Positions 24,914 to 32,358 of a stretch of 32,358 nucleotides of DNA are shown piece after piece. Position 1 is the stretch's first letter; each line of letters opens with the position of its first letter. Source of the DNA: Akkermansia sp. (GTDB lineage: Bacteria; Verrucomicrobiota; Verrucomicrobiia; Verrucomicrobiales; Akkermansiaceae); assembly GCA_017504805.1 (NCBI GenBank), contig JAFVQN010000097.1:1-32358 (forward strand), in the 5' to 3' direction. A program made the translations under genes and the position numbers. A model generated the notes under the pieces. That model was not told the DNA's origin, made no database searches, and saw nothing but the letters and a program-made list of their open reading frames with translations.

Positions 24914-25181
24914 AATGGCAAAAATTCAGGAAAAACTAACCATTTCCTCCCGCATTTTCCTGGCTCACGCCCTTTTTGTTGAATTTAACATCTTTCAGCG
25001 GCTCAAAATTCAATCTTTCTTAAACAAAAGGGCCGCATTCCCCGTCAAAACAGACAAAAACAGCCATCATAAACCTCGCGCGCGCGTGCGCGATACCTGA
25101 TTTGCGTCATATTTTTATCAAAACGAACTACATTTCACCATTACAGCTTGACACCCACGGCTCCACCACAGCACAAAACAC
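24914..25181. other. AT-rich gene-free stretch with an alternating CG tract
   Basis: I see no credible gene here. The stretch is clearly richer in A and T than its surroundings, with A- and T-runs. It contains the 16-bp alternating CG-rich tract CGCGCGCGCGTGCGCG (25077-25092), capable in principle of Z-DNA or a hairpin. A consensus TTGACA occurs at 25148-25153 without a good -10 partner. Confidence 0.6.
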
Positions 25182-25210
25182 TGGACACCCCCCTCATTAT
25201 ATGGTAGTAT
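25182..25210 (+). promoter_or_regulatory. Promoter of the 3D-domain gene
   Basis: TGGACA (25182-25187), a 17-bp spacer and TAGTAT (25205-25210). The leader would be about 24 bases to ATG 25241 or 60 bases to ATG 25277. Confidence 0.55.
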
Positions 25211-25276
25211 GCCCCCACGCCGCACCCATCGGTTCGGCGCATGTACAAAGTCACGTTTCACTTCGACCTCACATTC

Positions 25277-25909
25277 ATGATTAACATCTTCAAAAAGGCA
25301 TACTCACTGGCAGCGCTGGCTTTGGCGTCGGTGTTAAGTCTGCCTGCATCCCTGGCGGCACACAATCCGGATGCCACCAGCAGGGGATTCGTGCCACCGG
25401 CCGTTCCCCGCAACTCCGCCAAGCCAGACGGACGCCTGCCCAACCTGGGCAGAGACAAGCACGGGTTCCCCTTCTACCACCCGCGCCAGTTCAACCGCGT
25501 AGTTCGCACTACCGCCTACACGCACTCTGAGAGTGACCACGTGGGATACGGTCCCAAGAATGCAGCAGGTTCCTACCTCAAGTACGGTTCCCGCGTACGC
25601 AGCGCTGCTGCAGACTGGTCAGTCTACCCTCTGGGGACCAAATTCCGCATCAAGGGGCAGCCCTACACCTACGTCATTGATGACTACGGCAGCGCCCTGG
25701 TCGGCACCGCAACCATCGACATCTACCAGCCCAACAAATCGCTCATGCGCCAGTGGGGCCGCCGCATCGTCGAAATCGAGATTATCGAGTGGGGCTCTTC
25801 CCGCCAGAGCATGAAAATGCTCTCCGACCGCCGCGGCTACAAGCACTGCCGCCAGATGTACGCCGCCCTGCAGGAGATGGACCGCCACCGCAGCACCGGC
25901 AAACGGTAA
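25277..25909 (+). CDS. Exported 3D-domain protein (MltA-like cell-wall fold)
   Basis: From ATG 25277 the protein has 210 residues. A signal peptide (MINIFKKAYSLAALALASVL, cleavage near SLAAH) is followed by a linker and a 3D domain (about residues 75-175). Its three conserved aspartates appear in SAAADWSVYPLGT, VIDDYGSALVG and TIDIYQPN. This double-psi beta-barrel occurs in the lytic transglycosylase MltA and in Gram-positive resuscitation-type proteins, so action on peptidoglycan is likely. A large MltA insert domain is absent. ATG 25241 would add 12 residues before the signal peptide; I prefer 25277, though neither start has a Shine-Dalgarno. A strong terminator follows. Confidence 0.87.
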   Translation: MINIFKKAYSLAALALASVLSLPASLAAHNPDATSRGFVPPAVPRNSAKPDGRLPNLGRDKHGFPFYHPRQFNRVVRTTAYTHSESDHVGYGPKNAAGSYLKYGSRVRSAAADWSVYPLGTKFRIKGQPYTYVIDDYGSALVGTATIDIYQPNKSLMRQWGRRIVEIEIIEWGSSRQSMKMLSDRRGYKHCRQMYAALQEMDRHRSTGKR

Positions 25910-25945
25910 TCTCCCCGAACAGATAGCCAGACTCTTCTTATACCC

Positions 25946-25983
25946 ACCGGGCCTGCAGGTTCAACCTGCAGGCCCGGTTTTCA
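25946..25983 (+). terminator. Intrinsic terminator after the 3D-domain gene
   Basis: CCGGGCCTGCAGGTT (25947-25961) and its exact complement (25963-25977) form a stem of 13 or more bp, followed by TTTTC. Confidence 0.85.
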
Positions 25984-26184
25984 TCTCCGCAGAACCCCGC
26001 GCCAGAATTCCTCCGCTTGCTTCCTCAACGCCGGTGCCATATAGCGGCTGCGCAACAGGGATACATCCCGGTGCCCCATTTCCAGCTGTAGTTCAGGGAG
26101 ATTTCGAAAATGAGCAGCGTGATACGAGGCAAAGGTATGCCGGCACACATCCGGCACCCAGTCCCCGACTGCATACCCCAACAA
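25981..26184 (-). pseudogene. Tyrosine recombinase (phage-integrase family) C-terminal remnant
   Basis: Sixty-seven codons resemble the last third of a XerC/integrase-type recombinase. Box II is DVCRHTFASYH, with the catalytic Arg but Asp in place of the usual His before it. Then comes LEMGHRDVSLLRSRYM with the conserved His and the nucleophile Tyr. A TGA stands directly before the first codon (TTG 26184), and I could not recognise the N-terminal two thirds upstream, so this is a truncated relic of a mobile element or an old recombinase gene. It shares its last bases with the tail of the terminator. Confidence 0.75.
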
Positions 26185-26281
26185 TCAGGTTATGGAAGTG
26201 CTACAAGTCAAAAGCATCTCTCAATTACCATGCAAATAAAACAATCTTTCGTTTACCAGCACACTGTAGCTTTGCAAGACA

Positions 26282-29200
26282 TCACCGCTCCAGCTCGGCT
26301 TTGATGAAGGGGGCGGTGGGTGATTTGGCGCGGGAGAGCTGGCGCACGGTGCCCTGGGCGGTGATGCTGCCGCCGGCGGCGCCGGCACCAGGGCCTACGT
26401 CGATGATGTAGTCGGCCTCGCAGATGAGCTCCAGGTTGTGCTCGATGACTACGACGGTGTTGCCCATTTCCACCAGGCGGCGGAGCACCTGCACCAGCAG
26501 GCGCACATCGTGCGGGTGGAGGCCGATGGTGGGTTCCTCGATGATGTAGAGGTCCTGAGGCAGCGCCTTGCCCTTGCGGATGGCATTGAGCGCGGCGCGA
26601 CGGCCCTTGATGAGCTCAGCCACCAGCTTGATGCGCTGGGCTTCGCCACCGCTCAGCGTGTTGCTAGCCTGGCCCAGGGTCAGATAGCCCAGGCCGGTAT
26701 CGCAGAGCAGGCGCAGCGGGTCAGCCAGGCGCGGCTGGCTGGCAAAGAATTCGGCGGCTTCCTCCATGTCCATGTTCAGCACCTCGGCAATATTCTTCCC
26801 TTTGTAACGCACCTGGAGGGTGCGGGAGTTGTAGCGCGCGCCGCGGCAGGTCTCGCAGGGCACGGTGCACGGCGGCAGGAAATCCATCTCCTGGCGCTGG
26901 TAGCCAGTGCCCTTGCAAGCCTCGCAGTGGCCGGCAGCGGTGTTGAAGGAGAAACGCCCGGCATCGAAACCGAGGCGGCGGGCATCCGCGCTCTGCGCAA
27001 AGAGGGCGCGGATTTCGTTGAAGATGCCTATGTAGGTGGCGGGGGTGCTGCGCGGGGTCTTGCCCAGGGGCGACTGGTCTACCTGGTACAGCGCACGCAC
27101 GGAATCCAGCCCCTTGCTCTTTTTCCACGCGTCGCGTTCCTCGCGGGAGATTCTGCCGCCCAGCGCCTCGCGCACGGCGGGGCCAAGCGTTTCGGTGATG
27201 AGCGAGGTCTTGCCCGCGCCGCTGGGGCCGGTGACCACGGTGAAACGGGCGCGGGGGATGCGCAGGTTCACATTCTTCAGGTTATGCAGGCAGCAGCCTT
27301 CGATTTCCAGCCACTCGGCATCCTTCATGGGCAGGTACTTGCCGCAGTAGGGATGCTTCTCTCGGCTCAACAGGGCTCGCCCAGTCACGGAGGAGGGGTT
27401 GTGCTCCACCTCATCAAAGCTGCCCTGCGCCATAATCTCGCCGCCGTGCACACCGGCAGCCGGGCCCAGGTCGATGATGTGGTCGGCGGCACGCATGGTG
27501 TCCTCATCGTGCTCCACCACCAGCAGGGTATTACCGCGGTGCTTCAAATCGGCCAGGGTGTGCAGCAGGCGCTCGTTATCCTGCGGGTGCAGACCGATGG
27601 TCGGCTCATCCAGCACATAGAGCACACCGCGGAGTTCGGATCCCAGCTGTGCCGCCAGGCGGATGCGCTGCGTCTCGCCACCGGAGAGGGTGGTCGCGGC
27701 GCGGTCCAGCGAGAGATAGCCCAGGCCCACGCGCTGCAGGAAACGCAGGCGCGGCGCGATTTCTGCCATCACGTTGCGGGCAATCTCAGCATCTCGTCCC
27801 TCGAATTTCCAGCTTTCCACCACCGGCAGCGCATCGTCTGCCGCAAGCTTGCCGATTTCCGAGATATTCTTCCCGAACAGGGTCACCCCCAAGGCAAAGG
27901 AATTCAGGCGCGATCCGTGGCACACCGGGCAGAGCACGCTTTCCTCCTCTTTGGCGGCAGCACGCTCCACATCACGGTCGTATTTGAGCTCCACCTCCAG
28001 CTGGCTGAGCTTTTCCTCCGGCTTGGCACCGGCCTTCACCTTGCCCACGCGCCCGTGGCCCAGACAGTGCGGACACCAGCCGCGCGGCGAGTTGAAGGAG
28101 AAGGTGGAGGGTTCCGGCTCGGCAAAGGATTCGCCGCACTGCGGGCAGGTGAGGCGCGTGCCGATAAGCTGCTCCTGCTTACCTTTCAGCAGGCGGATAA
28201 AGCCATCCCCCATTTCCAGGGCGCGGGAAACGGTCTCCATGATGCCAGCGTAATCCGCCTCGGCTCCGTTCACGGTGATGCGATTGCCCTGCACGCAGAT
28301 TTCTGCCAGTACCACGTCCACATCGTGGTTGGAGTAGCGGTCCAGCGGCGTAAAGGCATCCGCCGCCACCAGCACGCCGTCTGCCCGCAGGTAGGGGTAT
28401 TTCTTCTTCACCGCCCAGCGGGCCAGGTCGGCATAGTGGCCCTTGCGGTTGCGCACCACTGGGGCTGCAATCATGAGGCTGGACGGACGGGCCGCAATCT
28501 CCTGCTGCACCAGTTCCTGAATTTCCGCCGGGGAGCGGCGCCCCACCGGCACCCGACACTTCGGGCAGTGCGGCTGGCCCAGCTTCGCATAGAGCAGGCG
28601 CAGGAACTGCCACACCTCCGTCACCGTGCCCACGGTGGACTTGCAGCCGCCGCGGGAGCGGTTCTGCTCGATGGCCACGGTGGGCGGCAAGCCGGTCAGG
28701 CGGTCGATATCCGGCGTTTCCATCTGCTCGGTGAACTGTCGGGCGTAGGGGCTCATCACGTCCATGAAGCGCTTCTGTCCCTCGGCAAAAATGATATCGA
28801 AAGCCAGCGTGCTCTTGCCGCTGCCGGAGAGGCCGGTCACCACGGTCATGGCATCGCGGGGGATATCCACATCGATATTCTTGAGCTGGTGGTGGCGCGC
28901 ACCGCGCAGGGCAATGACACCCTCCGGCACGCTGGAATCGTAGTCCTCCGCCGCCATGAGCGGCAGCTCGTCGTATTCCATCTGCAGCGCATCTGCCAGG
29001 AAATGTGCGGTATACCCTGCGCCGGTGGCAGCCACCTCTTCGGGCGTACCCTGAGCCACCAGCAGACCGCCACCGGTGCCGCCTTCCGGTCCCAGGTCAA
29101 TCACATGGTCAGCGCATTTGATGAGCTCCATATTGTGCTCAATGACCAGCAGAGTGTTCCCCTGCTCCACCAGACGGTCGAACACGCGCAGCAGCACCTC

Positions 29201-31798
29201 CAGGTCGCGGAAGTGCAGGCCGGTGCCGGGTTCGTCCAGAATCAGCAGGCGGCCTTTGCCCTGCTTTTCTCCGGTGAGGGCATCCACGAGGATGTGCGCG
29301 AGTTTCAGTCGCTGATTCTCGCCACCGGAAAGCGTGTTGAGCGGCTGCCCGAGCCCCAGGTGGCCCAGCCCCACATCCACCAGCACCTGCAGGCGGGCGG
29401 CAATGCGGCGGGCGCGGGCATTCTTTTCGCGGGCAAAGAGCCGCTGGGCGGTGGCGATATCCAGCGCGAGCATTTCGGCCATGTTGTAGCCCAGCAGGGT
29501 GAGACTGAGGGCCTGCTCCGTATAGCGCGTGCCGTGGCACAGGGCGCAGGGCACAAAGATATCGGAAAGAAACTGCATTTCCACCTTTTCCTGTCCCAGC
29601 CCGGCGCAGCGCGGGCAGCGGCCATCGCCGCTGTTGAAGGAGAAGTAGCCGGGCTTCAGCCCTCGTGCCTGAGCAGCGGGCTCGGCCACGAACAGGGCGC
29701 GGATATCCTCGAACACACCGATATACACCGCCGGGGTGCTGCGCGGCGTGCGCACGATGGGGCTCTGGTCCACCAGCACCACTTCCTCCACCGCATCCAG
29801 CCCGGCAATGCGGCGCACCTTCACCTCGTCCTCGTCATCCAGTTCCTCCGGGTGCAGGGTGCCGAAGAGCACCTGGCAGGCCAGCGTGCTCTTGCCACTG
29901 CCGGAAACACCGGTGAGACAGTTGTACACCCCCAGCGGGATTTCCACCGTGAAATCGTGCAGATTGTGGCATTCCGCCCCCTCGATGCGGATGGTGCCCT
30001 TCCCTTTGCGACGCCGGGTCGGCACCGGTATGCAGCGGGTGCCGCTCAGGTACTGGCCGGTGAGTGATTTTTCATCCGTCAGAATCCCGCGGGGTTCGCC
30101 AGCATACACCAGTTCACCACCGGAGGCACCGCTGCCGGGGCCCATGTCTACCAGATAATCCGCTGCGCGCATCACCGCCTCCTCATGCTCCACTACCACC
30201 AGGGTATTCCCGCGGTGCGCCAGGCGGCGCATGGCGGCTATCAGGCGGGCAGTATCGCGGGCATGCAGGCCGACGGTCGGTTCATCCAGCACAAAAAGCG
30301 TTTCTGTCAGCGCCGCGCCCAGACAGGTGGTGAGGCTCACGCGCTCAATCTCGCCACCGGAAAGCGAGCGGGTCAGGCGGCTGGCCGCTATATAGCCCAG
30401 CCCCACCTCGCAGAGGTAGGCCACTCTGCTTCGGAACTCCTTCACGGCCTGCTCCAGCGAGCGGTCGGCCCCAGTGTGCCCCAGCACATGCTCATCCAGC
30501 CAGGGCAGCAGCTCATCCATGGGCAATGCCTGCACCTGCGGCACTGTGAGCCCGCCGATTGTGAAGGCCAGAGACTCCGGACGCAGGCGCCCACCGTGGC
30601 AATCCGGGCACACACTGTACACGCGGTAATAGGCCAGGAACACACGCGCGCTGAGCTTATGCGCGTGCTTCTCCATGTCATCAAAAATCCCCTTGTAGCC
30701 ATACCACAGGCCGCGGTCGAAAGCCTCCCACACATCCATATCCCCGGCTTCGCCGTAGAAAACCCAGTCCTGCTCCTGCTGCGTGAGCTCACACCAAGGC
30801 ACATTCATGCGCACCGCGCGGGCTCGCTTGTTGGCCCGCACCAGGTCTTTGTAGCAAGCGGAAAGCGTGGCGGAGGAGAGCATCTTCAGGGCACCATCGG
30901 CAATCGTCTTATCGGGGATGATGCCCTTGTTGTAATCGTAGGTGATGCTGCGGCCATAACCCTTGCAGGACGGACAAGCCCCCAGCGGCGAATTGCCGCT
31001 GAACAGACCGGGGCGCGGCTCCTGCAGCGGGTACCAGTCGCTGCGGAACTGGCGGGGCTCCTGCCAGCGGCCATCCTCGCCGGCGCGAGAAACCCAGGCC
31101 ACATCCTGCCCCAGATGCAGGGCGGTCTCCAGCGCTTCCATCAGGCGGGAACGTGAATCGGCCACCAGCTTCACGCGGTCCTGCACCACCAGCCAGTTCT
31201 CCATGCCCAGCTCTGCTTCCGTGGCTGCCGATAGGCGCAGCACTTCCCCGCCAGCCAGCACACGCAGATAGCCCTGAGCCTCCAGCGCCTGGCGCATTTC
31301 ATCGAACGTGCCCACCGGGCGCACGGCAAAGCAGACCAGGGCAGATTCTCCGGGGTGCGCCGCAATGAGTTCATCCGCCACACCCTGTGGTGTGGCCGGG
31401 CGCACCACGTTGCCTGCGGCATCGCGCCCCACAGCCATGCGCGAGAAGATGAGCTTCAGGTACTCATTCATCCCGGTCATGGTGCCCACGGTGCTGCGCG
31501 AGTTCTTTACCGAATTGCGCTGCCCCAGGGCAATCGCAGGCGGCACATTCTCCACAGCCTCCACCGCCGGGCGGTCCATACGGTCCATAAACTGACGCAC
31601 ATAGGGCGAGAAGGTCTCCACGTAGCGCCGCTGCCCCTCGGCATATAAGGTGCTCATGGCCAGAGAGGTCTTTCCGCTGCCGCTCGGCCCGGTCACCACC
31701 GTGATGCCGCCCAGCGGTATATCCACATCCACCCCCTTCAGGTTGTGCTCCCGTGCTCCCCGTATGTGAATCTCTCTGTCCACGCCCTGCTGATTCAT
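26282..31798 (-). CDS. uvrA: Double-length excinuclease ABC subunit A (two fused UvrA copies)
   Basis: UvrA finds bulky DNA lesions and loads UvrB in nucleotide excision repair. At 1838 residues this is twice the usual 940 or so: two complete UvrA units joined near residue 960, with four ATPase domains. Walker A motifs lie at about residues 37 (GPSGSGKT), 628 (GVSGSGKS), 985 (GLSGSGKS) and 1520 (GPSGAGKT). Signatures are LSGGEIERV, LSGGENQRL, LSGGETQRI and LSGGEAQRI. Unit 2 keeps CPQC/CPHC and CEAC/CETC zinc sites; unit 1 keeps CPRC/CALC but lacks the first CxxC of its N-terminal zinc module. The last Walker B reads IIEEP (Glu1754) instead of LDEP. Chlamydia encodes a similar fused UvrA. A single chain could replace the UvrA dimer. 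It starts right after its -10 box. Confidence 0.95.
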   Translation of the reverse strand: MNQQGVDREIHIRGAREHNLKGVDVDIPLGGITVVTGPSGSGKTSLAMSTLYAEGQRRYVETFSPYVRQFMDRMDRPAVEAVENVPPAIALGQRNSVKNSRSTVGTMTGMNEYLKLIFSRMAVGRDAAGNVVRPATPQGVADELIAAHPGESALVCFAVRPVGTFDEMRQALEAQGYLRVLAGGEVLRLSAATEAELGMENWLVVQDRVKLVADSRSRLMEALETALHLGQDVAWVSRAGEDGRWQEPRQFRSDWYPLQEPRPGLFSGNSPLGACPSCKGYGRSITYDYNKGIIPDKTIADGALKMLSSATLSACYKDLVRANKRARAVRMNVPWCELTQQEQDWVFYGEAGDMDVWEAFDRGLWYGYKGIFDDMEKHAHKLSARVFLAYYRVYSVCPDCHGGRLRPESLAFTIGGLTVPQVQALPMDELLPWLDEHVLGHTGADRSLEQAVKEFRSRVAYLCEVGLGYIAASRLTRSLSGGEIERVSLTTCLGAALTETLFVLDEPTVGLHARDTARLIAAMRRLAHRGNTLVVVEHEEAVMRAADYLVDMGPGSGASGGELVYAGEPRGILTDEKSLTGQYLSGTRCIPVPTRRRKGKGTIRIEGAECHNLHDFTVEIPLGVYNCLTGVSGSGKSTLACQVLFGTLHPEELDDEDEVKVRRIAGLDAVEEVVLVDQSPIVRTPRSTPAVYIGVFEDIRALFVAEPAAQARGLKPGYFSFNSGDGRCPRCAGLGQEKVEMQFLSDIFVPCALCHGTRYTEQALSLTLLGYNMAEMLALDIATAQRLFAREKNARARRIAARLQVLVDVGLGHLGLGQPLNTLSGGENQRLKLAHILVDALTGEKQGKGRLLILDEPGTGLHFRDLEVLLRVFDRLVEQGNTLLVIEHNMELIKCADHVIDLGPEGGTGGGLLVAQGTPEEVAATGAGYTAHFLADALQMEYDELPLMAAEDYDSSVPEGVIALRGARHHQLKNIDVDIPRDAMTVVTGLSGSGKSTLAFDIIFAEGQKRFMDVMSPYARQFTEQMETPDIDRLTGLPPTVAIEQNRSRGGCKSTVGTVTEVWQFLRLLYAKLGQPHCPKCRVPVGRRSPAEIQELVQQEIAARPSSLMIAAPVVRNRKGHYADLARWAVKKKYPYLRADGVLVAADAFTPLDRYSNHDVDVVLAEICVQGNRITVNGAEADYAGIMETVSRALEMGDGFIRLLKGKQEQLIGTRLTCPQCGESFAEPEPSTFSFNSPRGWCPHCLGHGRVGKVKAGAKPEEKLSQLEVELKYDRDVERAAAKEEESVLCPVCHGSRLNSFALGVTLFGKNISEIGKLAADDALPVVESWKFEGRDAEIARNVMAEIAPRLRFLQRVGLGYLSLDRAATTLSGGETQRIRLAAQLGSELRGVLYVLDEPTIGLHPQDNERLLHTLADLKHRGNTLLVVEHDEDTMRAADHIIDLGPAAGVHGGEIMAQGSFDEVEHNPSSVTGRALLSREKHPYCGKYLPMKDAEWLEIEGCCLHNLKNVNLRIPRARFTVVTGPSGAGKTSLITETLGPAVREALGGRISREERDAWKKSKGLDSVRALYQVDQSPLGKTPRSTPATYIGIFNEIRALFAQSADARRLGFDAGRFSFNTAAGHCEACKGTGYQRQEMDFLPPCTVPCETCRGARYNSRTLQVRYKGKNIAEVLNMDMEEAAEFFASQPRLADPLRLLCDTGLGYLTLGQASNTLSGGEAQRIKLVAELIKGRRAALNAIRKGKALPQDLYIIEEPTIGLHPHDVRLLVQVLRRLVEMGNTVVVIEHNLELICEADYIIDVGPGAGAAGGSITAQGTVRQLSRAKSPTAPFIKAELER

Positions 31799-31804
31799 AG
31801 AATT

Positions 31805-31833
31805 ATTCTAAACTAACCAACCACCAAACACAA
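31805..31833 (-). promoter_or_regulatory. uvrA promoter, leaderless type
   Basis: On the minus strand, TTGTGT (31828-31833), a 17-bp spacer and TAGAAT (31805-31810), ending 6 bases before ATG 31798. I see no LexA-like palindrome beside it. Confidence 0.6.
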
Positions 31834-31951
31834 GCTGAATTTGTGTCTGTGGGCACTCAGAAAACGATAATTTTTTGTCGAAGCACGAGACTTCAGTACC
31901 AATTAAACGTACAGAGATGCGATTAAGCTGGTCTGCTGGCTATAAACATGC

Positions 31952-31973
31952 TAGATTATCAAGCGAACGGAGG
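31952..31973 (+). promoter_or_regulatory. -10 box and Shine-Dalgarno of the DUF3592 gene
   Basis: TAGATT (31952-31957) is a plausible -10 box with only a weak -35 upstream. GGAGG (31969-31973) lies 6 bases before ATG 31980. Unlike most first genes in this window, this one appears to have a leader with a ribosome binding site. Confidence 0.5.
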
Positions 31974-31979
31974 CACACC

Positions 31980-32358
31980 ATGGCAGATTTAGACTGGCTG
32001 GAAAACAATGCATACACCAGGCAGCAGAACCGCAGCGCAAACCTGTGGGGCTCGCTGGGCTTTCTGGTGATTGCCCTGCTGTGGGGCTGGCCGGTATTCC
32101 ACATCTGGCAGGATACCTGCTACATCCTGCAGGCGGATGCCGATACCAGCGTGGAGGGCTATGTGGAGCGGATAACAGGCCACGGCGCGAAACGAGGCCG
32201 CATCGAAGCTCACATCGAATACAAGGGCCAGGACTACACCGTGCGGCGCATGGGCCAAAGCTTTACCTACCCGATGTACGAGAATGCCCGCGAGAGCCGC
32301 CGCGTAACTGTATACGTGAACCGGAATAATCCGAGCGAATCCGTGATGAGCCTGGGGA
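31980..32358 (+). CDS. DUF3592 membrane protein (3' end cut off)
   Basis: 126 residues are visible and the frame is still open at the window edge. A polar N-terminus (MADLDWLENNAYTRQQNRSA) is followed by a membrane helix (about residues 23-41, WGSLGFLVIALLWGWPVF). Next comes a beta-rich domain with the DUF3592 pattern: VEGYVERI, then IEYKGQDYTVRR and VTVYVNRNNPSES, where DUF3592 proteins have a similar YNP-type motif. A second helix is expected after the cut. Function is unknown for the family. The gene is divergent from uvrA. Confidence 0.8.
   Translation, partial: MADLDWLENNAYTRQQNRSANLWGSLGFLVIALLWGWPVFHIWQDTCYILQADADTSVEGYVERITGHGAKRGRIEAHIEYKGQDYTVRRMGQSFTYPMYENARESRRVTVYVNRNNPSESVMSLG

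Noticed and set aside
25077..25092. CG-rich alternating tract considered as a terminator of pdxA
   Set aside because: It lies about 165 bases after the stop and no T-run follows; the hairpin would be short.
26438..30067. A 1209-codon open frame on the plus strand opposite uvrA
   Set aside because: It is fully antisense to an unmistakable UvrA with intact motifs. Long antisense frames are expected in GC-rich genes with few A/T-rich codons, and its translation shows only histidine/glycine/alanine-rich sequence with no domain.
31799..31860. SOS (LexA) operator sought upstream of uvrA
   Set aside because: No CTG-N10-CAG or other clear palindrome overlaps the promoter, so SOS control is not supported.

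Overview
The window is about 32 kb of fairly GC-rich, densely coded bacterial chromosome. It has no rRNA, tRNA, CRISPR array or intact mobile element that I can see. The gene content suggests a mucin-associated Verrucomicrobiota bacterium close to Akkermansia. The basis is two adjacent secreted GH20 beta-hexosaminidases, a double-length UvrA of the type known from the PVC superphylum (Chlamydia), a DciA-type helicase loader and an exported ankyrin-repeat protein. The assignment is an inference from gene content, not a database match.

Layout. 1-1484: the end of a nitrate/sulfonate/taurine-type ABC importer (ATPase and permease). 1524-2903: a GlcD-like FAD-linked oxidase, entered through a heptanucleotide repeat array. 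2990-7773: two paralogous GH20 enzymes, followed by a small Sel1/TPR protein (7773-8117). 8187-8995 (minus): a DciA-like protein and a ferredoxin. 9102-12524: a three-gene overlapping unit of a membrane-anchored hypothetical protein, apolipoprotein N-acyltransferase (lnt) and a GT8 glycosyltransferase. 12559-13831: a secreted thioredoxin-like protein and a predicted lipoprotein. 13852-14262 (minus): a Nudix hydrolase. 14385-17810: a PpiD/SurA-like membrane chaperone and a POT peptide transporter. 17942-20140 (minus): the ankyrin-repeat protein. 20326-22586: an OmpR-type response regulator and its histidine kinase. 22660-23604 (minus): a MenC-like enolase-superfamily enzyme. 23751-24913: a small membrane protein and PdxA. 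25277-25909: an exported 3D-domain protein. 25981-26184 (minus): a tyrosine-recombinase remnant. 26282-31798 (minus): the double UvrA. 31980-end: a DUF3592 membrane protein cut by the window edge.

Several genes fit an envelope and glycan-foraging theme: hexosaminidases, a di-/tripeptide transporter, lipoprotein maturation (lnt next to predicted exported and lipoprotein substrates), periplasmic folding and redox proteins, and a sugar transferase. Vitamin/cofactor genes (pdxA, menC-like) and DNA maintenance genes (uvrA, dciA) lie between them.

The most striking signal is regulatory. At least eleven genes have a sigma70-like promoter (TTGNNN, 16-18 bp, then a TAGAAT-like -10) whose -10 box ends only 5-9 bases before the start codon, which implies leaderless mRNAs. 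Genes with a visible Shine-Dalgarno (pdxA, the DUF3592 gene) either sit inside an operon or have a longer leader. The pattern also corrects several start codons, most clearly that of the ankyrin protein.
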